Below, in pieces: positions 1-8,527 of a DNA stretch of 38,264 nucleotides; the stretch's first letter is position 1; the number at the start of each line of letters is the position of its first letter. The translations under genes and the position numbers were made by a program. This stretch comes from Bacteroidales bacterium. GTDB lineage: Bacteria > Bacteroidota > Bacteroidia > Bacteroidales > UBA10428. The stretch covers positions 1-38,264 of the forward strand of contig JAFGTR010000072.1 in the NCBI GenBank assembly GCA_016934055.1, given 5' to 3'. A model generated the notes under the pieces. The model was not told the DNA's origin. It was given only the letters and a program-made list of their open reading frames with translations, and did no database searches.

Positions 1-1
1 A

Positions 2-149
2 TTCCACTGTTCCACTATTCCACTGTTCCACTATTCCACTGTTCCACTGTTCCACTGTTCCACTGTTCCACTATTCCACTGTTCCACTGTTCCACTGTTC
101 CACTGTTCCACTGTTCCACTGTTCCACCTTTTCACTATTCACCGGTTAT
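2..149. repeat. 8-bp tandem repeat running into 7-bp words, cut by window edge
   Basis: Fifteen back-to-back copies of TTCCACTG or TTCCACTA occupy positions 2-121, followed by a degraded copy (122-129) and then by TTCACTA-TTCACCG-GTTAT (131-149). The array begins at the window edge, so its true length is unknown. It ends six bases before the stop codon of the M16 protease gene on the minus strand. The last 19 bases match 34061-34079 at 17 of 19 positions, where a similar word array covers the stop codon of the sensor kinase. It has no spacers, so it is not a CRISPR array. Confidence 0.95.
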
Positions 150-154
150 CCTTC

Positions 155-2956
155 TTACTTCTCCTCCGGGTAAAGCACCACCCTCACATATTCATCGAGA
201 TTTAGTTTACCGGCTATCCGTACAAGCTCTTCAGATGTAATACTGTCAATTCTTTCCTTACGCTGCGCTATCCTGCCGGGATCATTGAGCCTGTATGCCT
301 CAACCAGGTTACCCATCCAGGGATTGTTTTCTTTCAGATCATTTTCCATTTCACGCCGCTCCGCTTCTTTTATTTTCAATAAATCTTCTTCACTCACACC
401 TTCGTTAATTAACCGGCGTATCTCATCCAGAGCCGCCCGCGTAAGTTTATCAGTATTCTCGGGTGAACAAGGTATTGCCATAGAGAATTCATAATGTTCG
501 AAAGGAATTTTCACCAGACTGAGATTTAAGCCAAACCCATAGACACCACTCATTTCTTCCCTGAGCAAGTCAATATACCTTATATCAAGTAGTGATTCCA
601 ACGATTCAAATAAATGGGCATCTTCCGCCGTCCATGTCTCAGGCGATTCAAAATACAGTCTTACGATACTTTTAGGATCCTGACCTTTATAAACCTTTTC
701 ATCAACCATCTTTTCCGGGGCCCTGATGCCCATATCCTGCCAGTTTTCCTCAGTGTGAGATGAAGGCAGGCTGGCCAGATAGCTTTCGATAAGAGGCTTC
801 AGACTGTCAATCTTAAATGCCCCCACAAAGAAAAAGGTAAAGCCCGATGCATCGCTGAATCTTTCACTGTATATTTCAAAAACACGGTCATAACTGATTC
901 TGTCAATATCTTCGAGCGAAGGAATAATTTCAACCCTTGGATTGTTTTGTGTTTTTATCCTTAAATACTGATTGCTGAAATAGTTCTCGGGATCGGAAAG
1001 CAGGTTTTCAACAATACCTTTTTGTTTGGTAATAACAGACTGAAATGCTTCACTGTCCTTTCTGGGCTGTGTAAAATACATATACATGAGCTGAAGCATC
1101 GATTCCAGGTCTTTTGGGGTTGAAGATCCGTTAAAGCCTTCATAGTAAGCATCGATATAAGGACTGACATTCACTTTTTTGCCGGATAGTAATTTACTGA
1201 TGTCTGTCGGTGAATAATTGGCCACGCCGCTCTCAATGACTATTTCGGATGCGTTTGAAGCTGACATGAAGTCTTCTTCGGAATATAAAGAGTAACCACC
1301 GGGGCTGATTGCCCTGAAAAGCACCTCATCATTTTTAAAATCGGTAAGTTTCAGTACAACTTTTGCACCATTCGAAAGTTTCATCTCAGTGATGCCAAGG
1401 TCAGCATTTTTTTTGGTCAGAAGAACCCTGCCCTTGTTTGGTTTTTCATCCATCAGTGATGTTCCGCTTATCCTATCAATATATGGATCCACTTCAGATG
1501 CTTCAGTTTTTTTGACAAGGGCTGTTAATTCAGGTTCTGCAGGAAGAACCAGTCCTTCTTTCTCAGGAGCCTGTACAACAACAACCCTGTTATCCCTTCG
1601 GATAATCTGACGTGCCATGACATTGACTTCTTCAAGAGAAATATCCTGAAGGTATTTCTCTACAAACTCATATTCAAATGCTATGCCTGGAATAGGTTCG
1701 CCACTCAGATAATGACTCACATATTCTCTTGCATAACCCTGAGATTCGGTTTTATCACGTTCATTAAAAGCATTTTCATAAATTGTTTGCATTGATTTTT
1801 TCTGACGATCAAGCTCACTCTGTGTAAAACCATGACGCATAATCCTTTCGTTTTCCTCAAACAGGGTCTGCATACCCCGTTCAAGACCTGTTTCAGGCAC
1901 AATACCTGCTGTTATAAAAGCCTTCATTTCTCTCGCACCCAGTTCCCCGTAATAGCTTGCAGAATATAACAGTGGCGGGTTACCCTGTTCCCTTAATTCA
2001 TCAAGCCTCTGGTTAAGCATACTGCTAACTAATTGTGTAATAATAAAACGCCTGTAATCCTTATAGGCTATTTCAGGTTCAGCTTTTGACTTACTGACTA
2101 TATTAATCACCGTATAGGGGGCTTCCTTATCGGAAGCAACCACAACAAAGGTTTCCTGATGGTCAGGCAATTCATATTTTATCCTGGGCCTTGGGTTTTC
2201 AATTAAAGGGATCTGCATAAACATCTTCTGTATGGTTTGTTCGGTAGCATCAGGGTCTATATCCCCTACTACAACAAATGCCATAAGATCGGGCCTGTAC
2301 CAGTCAGTATAAAATCTCTTTATTGTACTTTGCGGCGCTCCTTCAATGATCTCTTTTTTCCCGATTGGCAGGCGTTCAGCATATTTTGAATTATGGAACA
2401 AAACAGGAAAGTATTTATCCTGCATCCGCTGGTCAGGCCCCCTGCCGATCCGCCATTCTTCCATAATAACACCTCTTTCCTTGTTGATTTCAGTTGTATC
2501 AAATAAAAGATTATGAGCCCAGTCCTTCATGATCTGAAATCCCTTTTGCAGAAATACTGCTGAATCAGTCGGTATGGTAAGCCTGTAAACGGTTTCATCA
2601 AATCCTGTATAGGCGTTCACTTCAGGACCAAATTTCATCCCAATGGACTGAAGGTAGTGCACCAATTCATTCTTTTCAAAGTTCTTTGTGCCATTAAAAG
2701 CCATGTGTTCAACAAAATGAGCCAGTCCTTGCTGGTCATCATCTTCAAGAACCGAACCGGCATTCACTGCCAGCCTTAATTCAACCCTGTTTTCAGGCTT
2801 GTTGTTTTTACGGATATAATACGTCAGGCCGTTCTCAAGTTTCCCAATCCGCACATCAGGATCAACGGGCAGGAGTTTATCCGGTTCATACTGGGCAGTG
2901 AGTAACTGATTTGCGCCTAATGCAATTAGGATTAAAAGAGTGTAAAGTGATTTCAT
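155..2956 (-). CDS. M16 family zinc metalloprotease (two-domain, periplasmic)
   Basis: A 933-residue pitrilysin/insulinase-family peptidase. Residues 1-21 form a signal peptide ending LLTAQ, so the mature protein is probably periplasmic or lipid-bilayer associated. The inverted zinc motif HFVEH is at 80-84 (two His ligands and the catalytic Glu83) inside GLAHFVEHMAFNGT, and Glu160, 76 residues after His84, is the expected third ligand. The N-terminal M16 domain covers about 35-250, with M16_C-type domains following; the C-terminal half (about 510-930) repeats the fold without a second HxxEH, which is the usual active/inactive arrangement. The length is normal for the long bacterial form. A candidate promoter lies about 60 bp upstream. 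The gene runs alone: the next gene upstream on this strand is about 280 bp away. The substrate cannot be predicted. Confidence 0.95.
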   Translation of the reverse strand: MKSLYTLLILIALGANQLLTAQYEPDKLLPVDPDVRIGKLENGLTYYIRKNNKPENRVELRLAVNAGSVLEDDDQQGLAHFVEHMAFNGTKNFEKNELVHYLQSIGMKFGPEVNAYTGFDETVYRLTIPTDSAVFLQKGFQIMKDWAHNLLFDTTEINKERGVIMEEWRIGRGPDQRMQDKYFPVLFHNSKYAERLPIGKKEIIEGAPQSTIKRFYTDWYRPDLMAFVVVGDIDPDATEQTIQKMFMQIPLIENPRPRIKYELPDHQETFVVVASDKEAPYTVINIVSKSKAEPEIAYKDYRRFIITQLVSSMLNQRLDELREQGNPPLLYSASYYGELGAREMKAFITAGIVPETGLERGMQTLFEENERIMRHGFTQSELDRQKKSMQTIYENAFNERDKTESQGYAREYVSHYLSGEPIPGIAFEYEFVEKYLQDISLEEVNVMARQIIRRDNRVVVVQAPEKEGLVLPAEPELTALVKKTEASEVDPYIDRISGTSLMDEKPNKGRVLLTKKNADLGITEMKLSNGAKVVLKLTDFKNDEVLFRAISPGGYSLYSEEDFMSASNASEIVIESGVANYSPTDISKLLSGKKVNVSPYIDAYYEGFNGSSTPKDLESMLQLMYMYFTQPRKDSEAFQSVITKQKGIVENLLSDPENYFSNQYLRIKTQNNPRVEIIPSLEDIDRISYDRVFEIYSERFSDASGFTFFFVGAFKIDSLKPLIESYLASLPSSHTEENWQDMGIRAPEKMVDEKVYKGQDPKSIVRLYFESPETWTAEDAHLFESLESLLDIRYIDLLREEMSGVYGFGLNLSLVKIPFEHYEFSMAIPCSPENTDKLTRAALDEIRRLINEGVSEEDLLKIKEAERREMENDLKENNPWMGNLVEAYRLNDPGRIAQRKERIDSITSEELVRIAGKLNLDEYVRVVLYPEEK

Positions 2957-3014
2957 TTGATATTTAAATGGTTTAATAATATGATAACACAGTTGCCATA
3001 ACCATGACGACGGG

Positions 3015-3044
3015 CTAATTTAACAATTTTCACAAGAAAGTCAA
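3015..3044 (-). promoter_or_regulatory. Candidate Bacteroidota-type promoter of the M16 protease gene
   Basis: On the minus strand TTG (3042-3044) is followed after exactly 19 bp by TAAATTAG (3015-3022). This fits the -33 TTG / -7 TAnnTTTG layout described for Bacteroides-group promoters with one mismatch. The start codon lies about 60 bp downstream. This is a match to a short consensus and could arise by chance. Confidence 0.35.
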
Positions 3045-3236
3045 TACTTTATTAATGTATCATTTCCATCAACTTCATACTATGTCAACCATACTTCCAG
3101 CCAATATCAGCTTTGCAAATATTGCATCAGGAAGAATTCTTTCTGTGCCTGATTAATAATGAATAATGCGAATTAAGTTGCTGATTTTGCCTTTTTCAAC
3201 ACTTAATTTTCATGAATAAACGGTCGGGTATGTAAT

Positions 3237-6200
3237 CTAATGATTGTCGAGGATGACCAGTTTACCGTGTACCCGCTTGTAGCCTGTATCTAATACATAA
3301 ATATATATCCCTTTATCAATTGACTTGCCATTTCCATTCCTCAGGTCCCATGAGATGTTATGTTGTCCGGCCGCATATACACCTTTAACCGGAACTGCTG
3401 CAAGCTTGCCTGTATGGTCATAGATTTTTACAATAACTTCCGACTTATCCCGCAAATTCAATGAAATGGTCAGATTATCGGAGGCCGGGTTCGGATACAG
3501 TTTGCATCCATATTCCTCAAAAACAGACCGTGTTTCTTTCAGCTCTGCAAAAAAACAATTATTTTTTCTGGGAGTAGGCATAACAAGTTCTTCCCAGGGT
3601 AATTTTCCATCAGTGAATCTTCCGAATGTCATATTATCAGAGACTTTTTCATAGGTAATGGAATCAATTATGGTAAGACCATCATAGCTGTATAACACAA
3701 CCTGTTCTCCTGACCGGCTTAATTTAAAACCGGTATGCAAAATGCCCTGTTCCTTTGAATCATCAGCCCAAAATAATAAATAGTTGCCCGGAAGAACGGT
3801 TGTAGAATCCGGAAAATCGGAAGATATCCTGTGGGGGTTCAAATCACCAAATGAATCAGAAACAAACAATCCGCCAAGATCGACAGCCTCATCTCCGTCA
3901 TTATAAACTTCAATCCAGTCATCAAATTCACCAAAATTATCAGCTATTATATCCTCATTTGATGTCATTATTTCATTGATAAAAAGCCTGCTAAGATCGG
4001 GCAATATATTGGAAGTTGCAGGAGTAGGAGGCATATCGATCCATGGGCCTTTGTCATTTAATCTTGCTGTGGAAAAATTGCTGTACTGGTGATCGAATGT
4101 TACGCTGTCAATGATTTTTCGATAATCGTATCCGGATAATATCAGCTCATCTCCACTTCTGCTCAGTTTAAAATTCGTATGCAAAGGTCCCTGTTTTGAG
4201 TCGCTGTCAATCCACACAATAATATATCCTTTGGCAGGTATTACGGTAGCTTCAGGATATTTACCCGGGATACGATACTTGTCAGGACAGTCTATGCTAT
4301 CTGACAGGTATAGTCCGCCAAGATCAACAGGAAAATCATTTTTATTGTATATTTCAATCCAGTCATCATATTCACCATATTCATCCAAAAGCCGGTTCTC
4401 ATTATCTGACATGTACTCATTAATAACGATATTTCTGATCGCCTTAACAATATTCCTTTTACCCGGTGTCGGAGGCACGGGTATCCAGACATCGCCATCT
4501 AGCTTACTGAATGAAAAATTATTGTACTGGTTAAAATAGGTCAATGAATCCAGCAGCCTGCCATTAATATCGAACAAAGCAACCTGTTCCCCGCTTTCTC
4601 GTAATCCGAAATCCAGGTGCAGCACACCCTGTTCGGGTTGCTTATCAGCCCAGAGTATAAGGTATTCACCTGGCTCAATGGTGGTTTGCTCCGGAATCCC
4701 GCCAGGAATAATATGCCGTTCAGGCCGTGGCACCGAATCGGTCACAAACATTCCTGCTATATCAATGATACTCTTAGATGCGTTGTAAATTTCAATCCAG
4801 TCGTCAAATTCCCCAAACTCATCGGCCAGTCTGTTATGATCTGAAGCCATGATTTCCGAAAGCATAATACCTTCATAGGATGATACCCTGTTTGTTGTTC
4901 CCGGCGTGGGTACCTGCAATGAAAATTGAGCTGATCCGTCTTGGGTCCGTCCGTAGGATATATCACTATACTGTTCTCCAAAGCTTATTGAATCGGCAAT
5001 CTTAATGCCATCTGGCTGGTATAGAGCCAATTGTTCACCGTCTTTACTGAGTTTAAGATCTGTATGCAAGACACCTTGTTGTGTGGAATCATCAAACCAG
5101 ATCAGCAGATAACCATGAGGGGGAATTGCTGTTTGCCCGGGCGCCGATTCAGGTATTCTATAACCCAAATCCTCTCCCTTTTTATCGGTAATGAACATTC
5201 CGGCTACATTGACAGCATAATCATTGGCGTTATACAATTCAACCCAGTCGTCCCGTTCACCAAATTCATCAATATTTATGCGAGAGTTCGAAGCCAATAA
5301 CTCATTGATAAAAATGTTATCAATTTCAATCGCATTATTTGTTTCACCGGGTGTTGCCAGCATATAACCAAAATCCGGTTCGCCATCTGAAATACGGCCA
5401 TATGATGCACCACTGTATAAATTACCAAATGTAACTGAGTCGAGAATATCCAGACCATTGGGTTGTATAAGTAAAATCGGCTCGCCGCTTCCGCTTAGTT
5501 TAAAATTTAAATGCAACAGGCCTTGTTCTGTAGAATCATCGGCCCACAGCAGCATATAACCGTGCGCAGGTATTGTTGTCGAGTCGCTGTTCAAATCCGG
5601 AATCCTGAATTTCGCCGGCCTCTCATGATCGTCCGAAATAAAAGCTCCTGCAATATTAACGGCATAATCATTGGCGTTATACAATTCAATCCAGTCGTCA
5701 AAATCTCCATGGGTATCGTGTATACAATTGTTATTTGAAGCCATAAACTCATTAATGAAAATATTTTCGAGTTTCCTTTCGTGGTTTTCAGCTTCAGGTG
5801 TCGGCTCGAGGAATTTCCACTGATCCTTATTGACCGGATCACGTCCGTATGTAACATCGGTATATTGCTTCGAATAACTAACGGAATCCAATACATGGCA
5901 TTCTTCACCTATCAATTGGGAGAGAATAACTCTTTCACCACTTTTATCGAGCTTGAACGGCAAATGAAAAATACCTTGTTTCGGATCGCTGTCAGCCCAT
6001 AACAGAATATATCCATGAGGGGGGACTGTAGTTTTCTCTTCATGTCCATAGGGAATCTGATACTGTTTTAAGAATCCCGCAGAATCTGTAATATAAAATC
6101 CGGCAAGATTTACACCATAGTCGTTGGCATTATGGATTTCTATCCAATCCTCATGTTCATTATTATCATCAACTACACCTTTTGAATTGCTCGTTAAGAA

Positions 6201-8417
6201 CTCATTAATATACAAATTTTCAATTGGTTCTGCTGTTTCAAAATGCGCTGATATTGATTTATCTGAACTGGCCGTAAGAAATATTTCTTTGTCAGTGCTG
6301 TTAATATCTCCTGACCAGCAGGAGAATTTATATCCCGGACCCGGAATTGCCTGAATTCGCAGAGGAACATCATCAAAATAAAAACCATGGTAATCGTTTG
6401 GAACATCCACACCGGCTATTTGTATGGATCCGAATAAAGGATCCTCATTGACAAATGCCAGATCATAGGTGCCCGTTAAACCAAACTCTTCCATCATCTG
6501 TGCCTTGACAACAGGTGTACGTCCATTTGCAAAATCTATCATTACCTGCAGATTCTGCACCCATTTACTGTAAGAATATGGAGAACCCCATCTGTTTATA
6601 TGGTTGTGCATTTCTTCACTAATATTACCTTTCACGCTATCAAGAATATAAAGCACACGTTCTGTTTGAAATGTTGTATTCAAATGACTTGCCATACGCT
6701 GAACAAATTCATTTTTGAACTCTTCATTACTTTTTAATTTATAGGCAAGTTTTGTATACCAACGGTCTCTGAACAAGTATTTCACTGTATTTCCCGACTT
6801 TGGCCAATAACCGAATCCGAAATCAAGGTCAAACATATACCATCTCCATTTGCCATCCGGTGTTCTTTTTCTCCAGAATTTGTTATTGTTATTCGGCCAG
6901 TCCTCGTTCTCGAAATAAATATTAGCAATATGAATATTCATAAATTCATTCATATCCATTTGTGATTTCACAAAGTCATAATTCTCTTTAACGCGCAAAT
7001 CATGGACTGAGATAAAATTAAATAAGCTATCGTAACGCTTTCTGTCTCCCTGAATAACCAGAATACTGTCACCTACAGTATTGAATTCTAATAAATCAAT
7101 AGATTGCGGATCAACGCCGTAATTGGAATTTACATAATGTTCATTCATTTTTTCCCGAAGATTATGTATCCCCCAATAATCTCCATTAATATATAATACT
7201 GCAGGCTGGTAAGCCTGATAATCCATATCCATTCTGCCCATTATAAGGGTTTGCATAAAACCGTCTCTTAAATAAGTTGAATAGGCTTCTGTTCCGGAGT
7301 TACGCAATAATAAATTTTTAGGACTGTTCAGCTCCTTACTGTTAAAGAATTGATAGCCATCAATGCCTTCTGTACCATATTTTTTTCTTGAATAAAACCC
7401 GAGTGATTTCATTGACCTTGTTCTTGAACATCTTCCGGCTATTTTGGTGCCTAAAATCTGGTTGACTTTGCACTCACCTTCCGGTGAAAAATATTCAAAA
7501 TTTACAGATCTTTCCCAGGGTTGATTATAATTAACAGGGTAATCAGTACAATTACCAGTAACACCATTTGTTCCAACAACATATATCCCATACCTGTCAT
7601 TGAAAAAATAGTCGGGATCAGTTGAAATCGAAACAACAGGGAGGCTTGTCTCCTGATTGACAAAAAATGTTTCAGTATAAACCCGGCTTGGCAAATATCC
7701 GGCATCAAATGATCTTGATCTGATTACCGTATTTTCAGAAATTGATATTGGTGAAGTGTAAATTTCAGATTCTGCATCAGGCCATGAACCATCCAAAGTA
7801 TACCTTATCTCTGCTGTCGGAGACAAAGTTGAAAGCTCAACAGTTTGTGAACCTGAATAAAAACCGCCATCCTGAGAAAAAATTACACCTTCGGATATCC
7901 TGTTAACATCACCAATACCCTGTTTGTTTGATTTATTGGGTGAAGGTTCTGGCATATATAGAAAAGTCGTGCTCCCATCAGGGTATCTTCCATAGGATAT
8001 ATCAGGCAGTTGTTTACCAAAACTAAAAGAGTCTATCAGCACTCCGGCCGGATCAAAAAGAGCAACAAACTCTCCATCACTGTCCAGTGCAAAATTTGTA
8101 TGAGGATACCAGTTCTTATCGTCGGCCCAGATCACATAGTAACAGTGCGGTTCAATTAATACATCGAAATTAATCGCGTATTTGTCAGGGGAATTAATAT
8201 CATCAGTAATTGTAAAATGTTTTAAATTAACAGTTGTGTTTCCGTCGTTATAAATCTCAATCCAGTCAACAAAATTGAAAAAGTGAGGATCGTAATTAAT
8301 GGAATTATTAGAAACAAGAACTTCGTTAATGAACAGTGCAGCAATAGTATTACACGGTGCTATAAACAAAAAAAGTGCAACAAAAATAAGCTGCAGCTTT
8401 GTGTGTGATGTTGCCAT
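3237..8417 (-). CDS. Giant secreted CotH-kinase / lamin-tail-domain protein with T9SS sorting domain
   Basis: A 1726-residue multidomain protein. Order: signal peptide (1-27); first lamin-tail domain (LTD, about 27-150, FINEVLVSNN and DWIEIYNDG); a chitobiase-C-like beta domain (about 177-252, IRYTLDGSWPD); CotH-type domain (about 255-640, with KSLGFYSRKKYG, GIHNLREKMNEHYV and MFDLDFGFG); an InlB-B-repeat-like beta domain (about 665-725, FSCWSGDI); six further LTDs in tandem from about 730 to 1625; and a C-terminal type A T9SS sorting domain (about 1635-1726, LYPNPASDNLTISL to GIYIYVL). CotH proteins are kinase-like and LTDs are adhesion-type beta folds. Export across the outer membrane by T9SS and attachment at the cell surface is inferred. 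The gene is monocistronic by spacing. I can name neither substrate nor partner. Confidence 0.93.
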   Translation of the reverse strand: MATSHTKLQLIFVALFLFIAPCNTIAALFINEVLVSNNSINYDPHFFNFVDWIEIYNDGNTTVNLKHFTITDDINSPDKYAINFDVLIEPHCYYVIWADDKNWYPHTNFALDSDGEFVALFDPAGVLIDSFSFGKQLPDISYGRYPDGSTTFLYMPEPSPNKSNKQGIGDVNRISEGVIFSQDGGFYSGSQTVELSTLSPTAEIRYTLDGSWPDAESEIYTSPISISENTVIRSRSFDAGYLPSRVYTETFFVNQETSLPVVSISTDPDYFFNDRYGIYVVGTNGVTGNCTDYPVNYNQPWERSVNFEYFSPEGECKVNQILGTKIAGRCSRTRSMKSLGFYSRKKYGTEGIDGYQFFNSKELNSPKNLLLRNSGTEAYSTYLRDGFMQTLIMGRMDMDYQAYQPAVLYINGDYWGIHNLREKMNEHYVNSNYGVDPQSIDLLEFNTVGDSILVIQGDRKRYDSLFNFISVHDLRVKENYDFVKSQMDMNEFMNIHIANIYFENEDWPNNNNKFWRKRTPDGKWRWYMFDLDFGFGYWPKSGNTVKYLFRDRWYTKLAYKLKSNEEFKNEFVQRMASHLNTTFQTERVLYILDSVKGNISEEMHNHINRWGSPYSYSKWVQNLQVMIDFANGRTPVVKAQMMEEFGLTGTYDLAFVNEDPLFGSIQIAGVDVPNDYHGFYFDDVPLRIQAIPGPGYKFSCWSGDINSTDKEIFLTASSDKSISAHFETAEPIENLYINEFLTSNSKGVVDDNNEHEDWIEIHNANDYGVNLAGFYITDSAGFLKQYQIPYGHEEKTTVPPHGYILLWADSDPKQGIFHLPFKLDKSGERVILSQLIGEECHVLDSVSYSKQYTDVTYGRDPVNKDQWKFLEPTPEAENHERKLENIFINEFMASNNNCIHDTHGDFDDWIELYNANDYAVNIAGAFISDDHERPAKFRIPDLNSDSTTIPAHGYMLLWADDSTEQGLLHLNFKLSGSGEPILLIQPNGLDILDSVTFGNLYSGASYGRISDGEPDFGYMLATPGETNNAIEIDNIFINELLASNSRINIDEFGERDDWVELYNANDYAVNVAGMFITDKKGEDLGYRIPESAPGQTAIPPHGYLLIWFDDSTQQGVLHTDLKLSKDGEQLALYQPDGIKIADSISFGEQYSDISYGRTQDGSAQFSLQVPTPGTTNRVSSYEGIMLSEIMASDHNRLADEFGEFDDWIEIYNASKSIIDIAGMFVTDSVPRPERHIIPGGIPEQTTIEPGEYLILWADKQPEQGVLHLDFGLRESGEQVALFDINGRLLDSLTYFNQYNNFSFSKLDGDVWIPVPPTPGKRNIVKAIRNIVINEYMSDNENRLLDEYGEYDDWIEIYNKNDFPVDLGGLYLSDSIDCPDKYRIPGKYPEATVIPAKGYIIVWIDSDSKQGPLHTNFKLSRSGDELILSGYDYRKIIDSVTFDHQYSNFSTARLNDKGPWIDMPPTPATSNILPDLSRLFINEIMTSNEDIIADNFGEFDDWIEVYNDGDEAVDLGGLFVSDSFGDLNPHRISSDFPDSTTVLPGNYLLFWADDSKEQGILHTGFKLSRSGEQVVLYSYDGLTIIDSITYEKVSDNMTFGRFTDGKLPWEELVMPTPRKNNCFFAELKETRSVFEEYGCKLYPNPASDNLTISLNLRDKSEVIVKIYDHTGKLAAVPVKGVYAAGQHNISWDLRNGNGKSIDKGIYIYVLDTGYKRVHGKLVILDNH
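3540..6232 (-). repeat. Six tandem lamin-tail-domain repeats within the CotH protein
   Basis: Six protein-level repeats of about 148 residues each start near residues 732, 885, 1035, 1182, 1330 and 1477. Every unit opens with a variant of (F/Y/V)INE(F/L/Y/I)xxSN and contains DDWIE(I/L)YN, an xxxGxxxSD or TD turn, PPHGYxLLWADD, KQG or EQG followed by LHxxFKLSxSGE, and DSVTFxxQYS, and ends in a TP(G/A) motif before the next unit. The DNA copies have diverged, so the amplification is not recent. Confidence 0.9.
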
Positions 8418-8527
8418 GAAATTAAATAATTACACGTAAAAATACGTATAATATATTGCTGATTATAAGTTTTTTGACCACCAAACAAATTCCTGTGATC
8501 AACCCATAAAAAAAGATGATTTCCCTG

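Noticed and set aside
2..149. CRISPR array
   Set aside because: Copies are 8 bp and directly adjacent, with no spacers and no cas genes.
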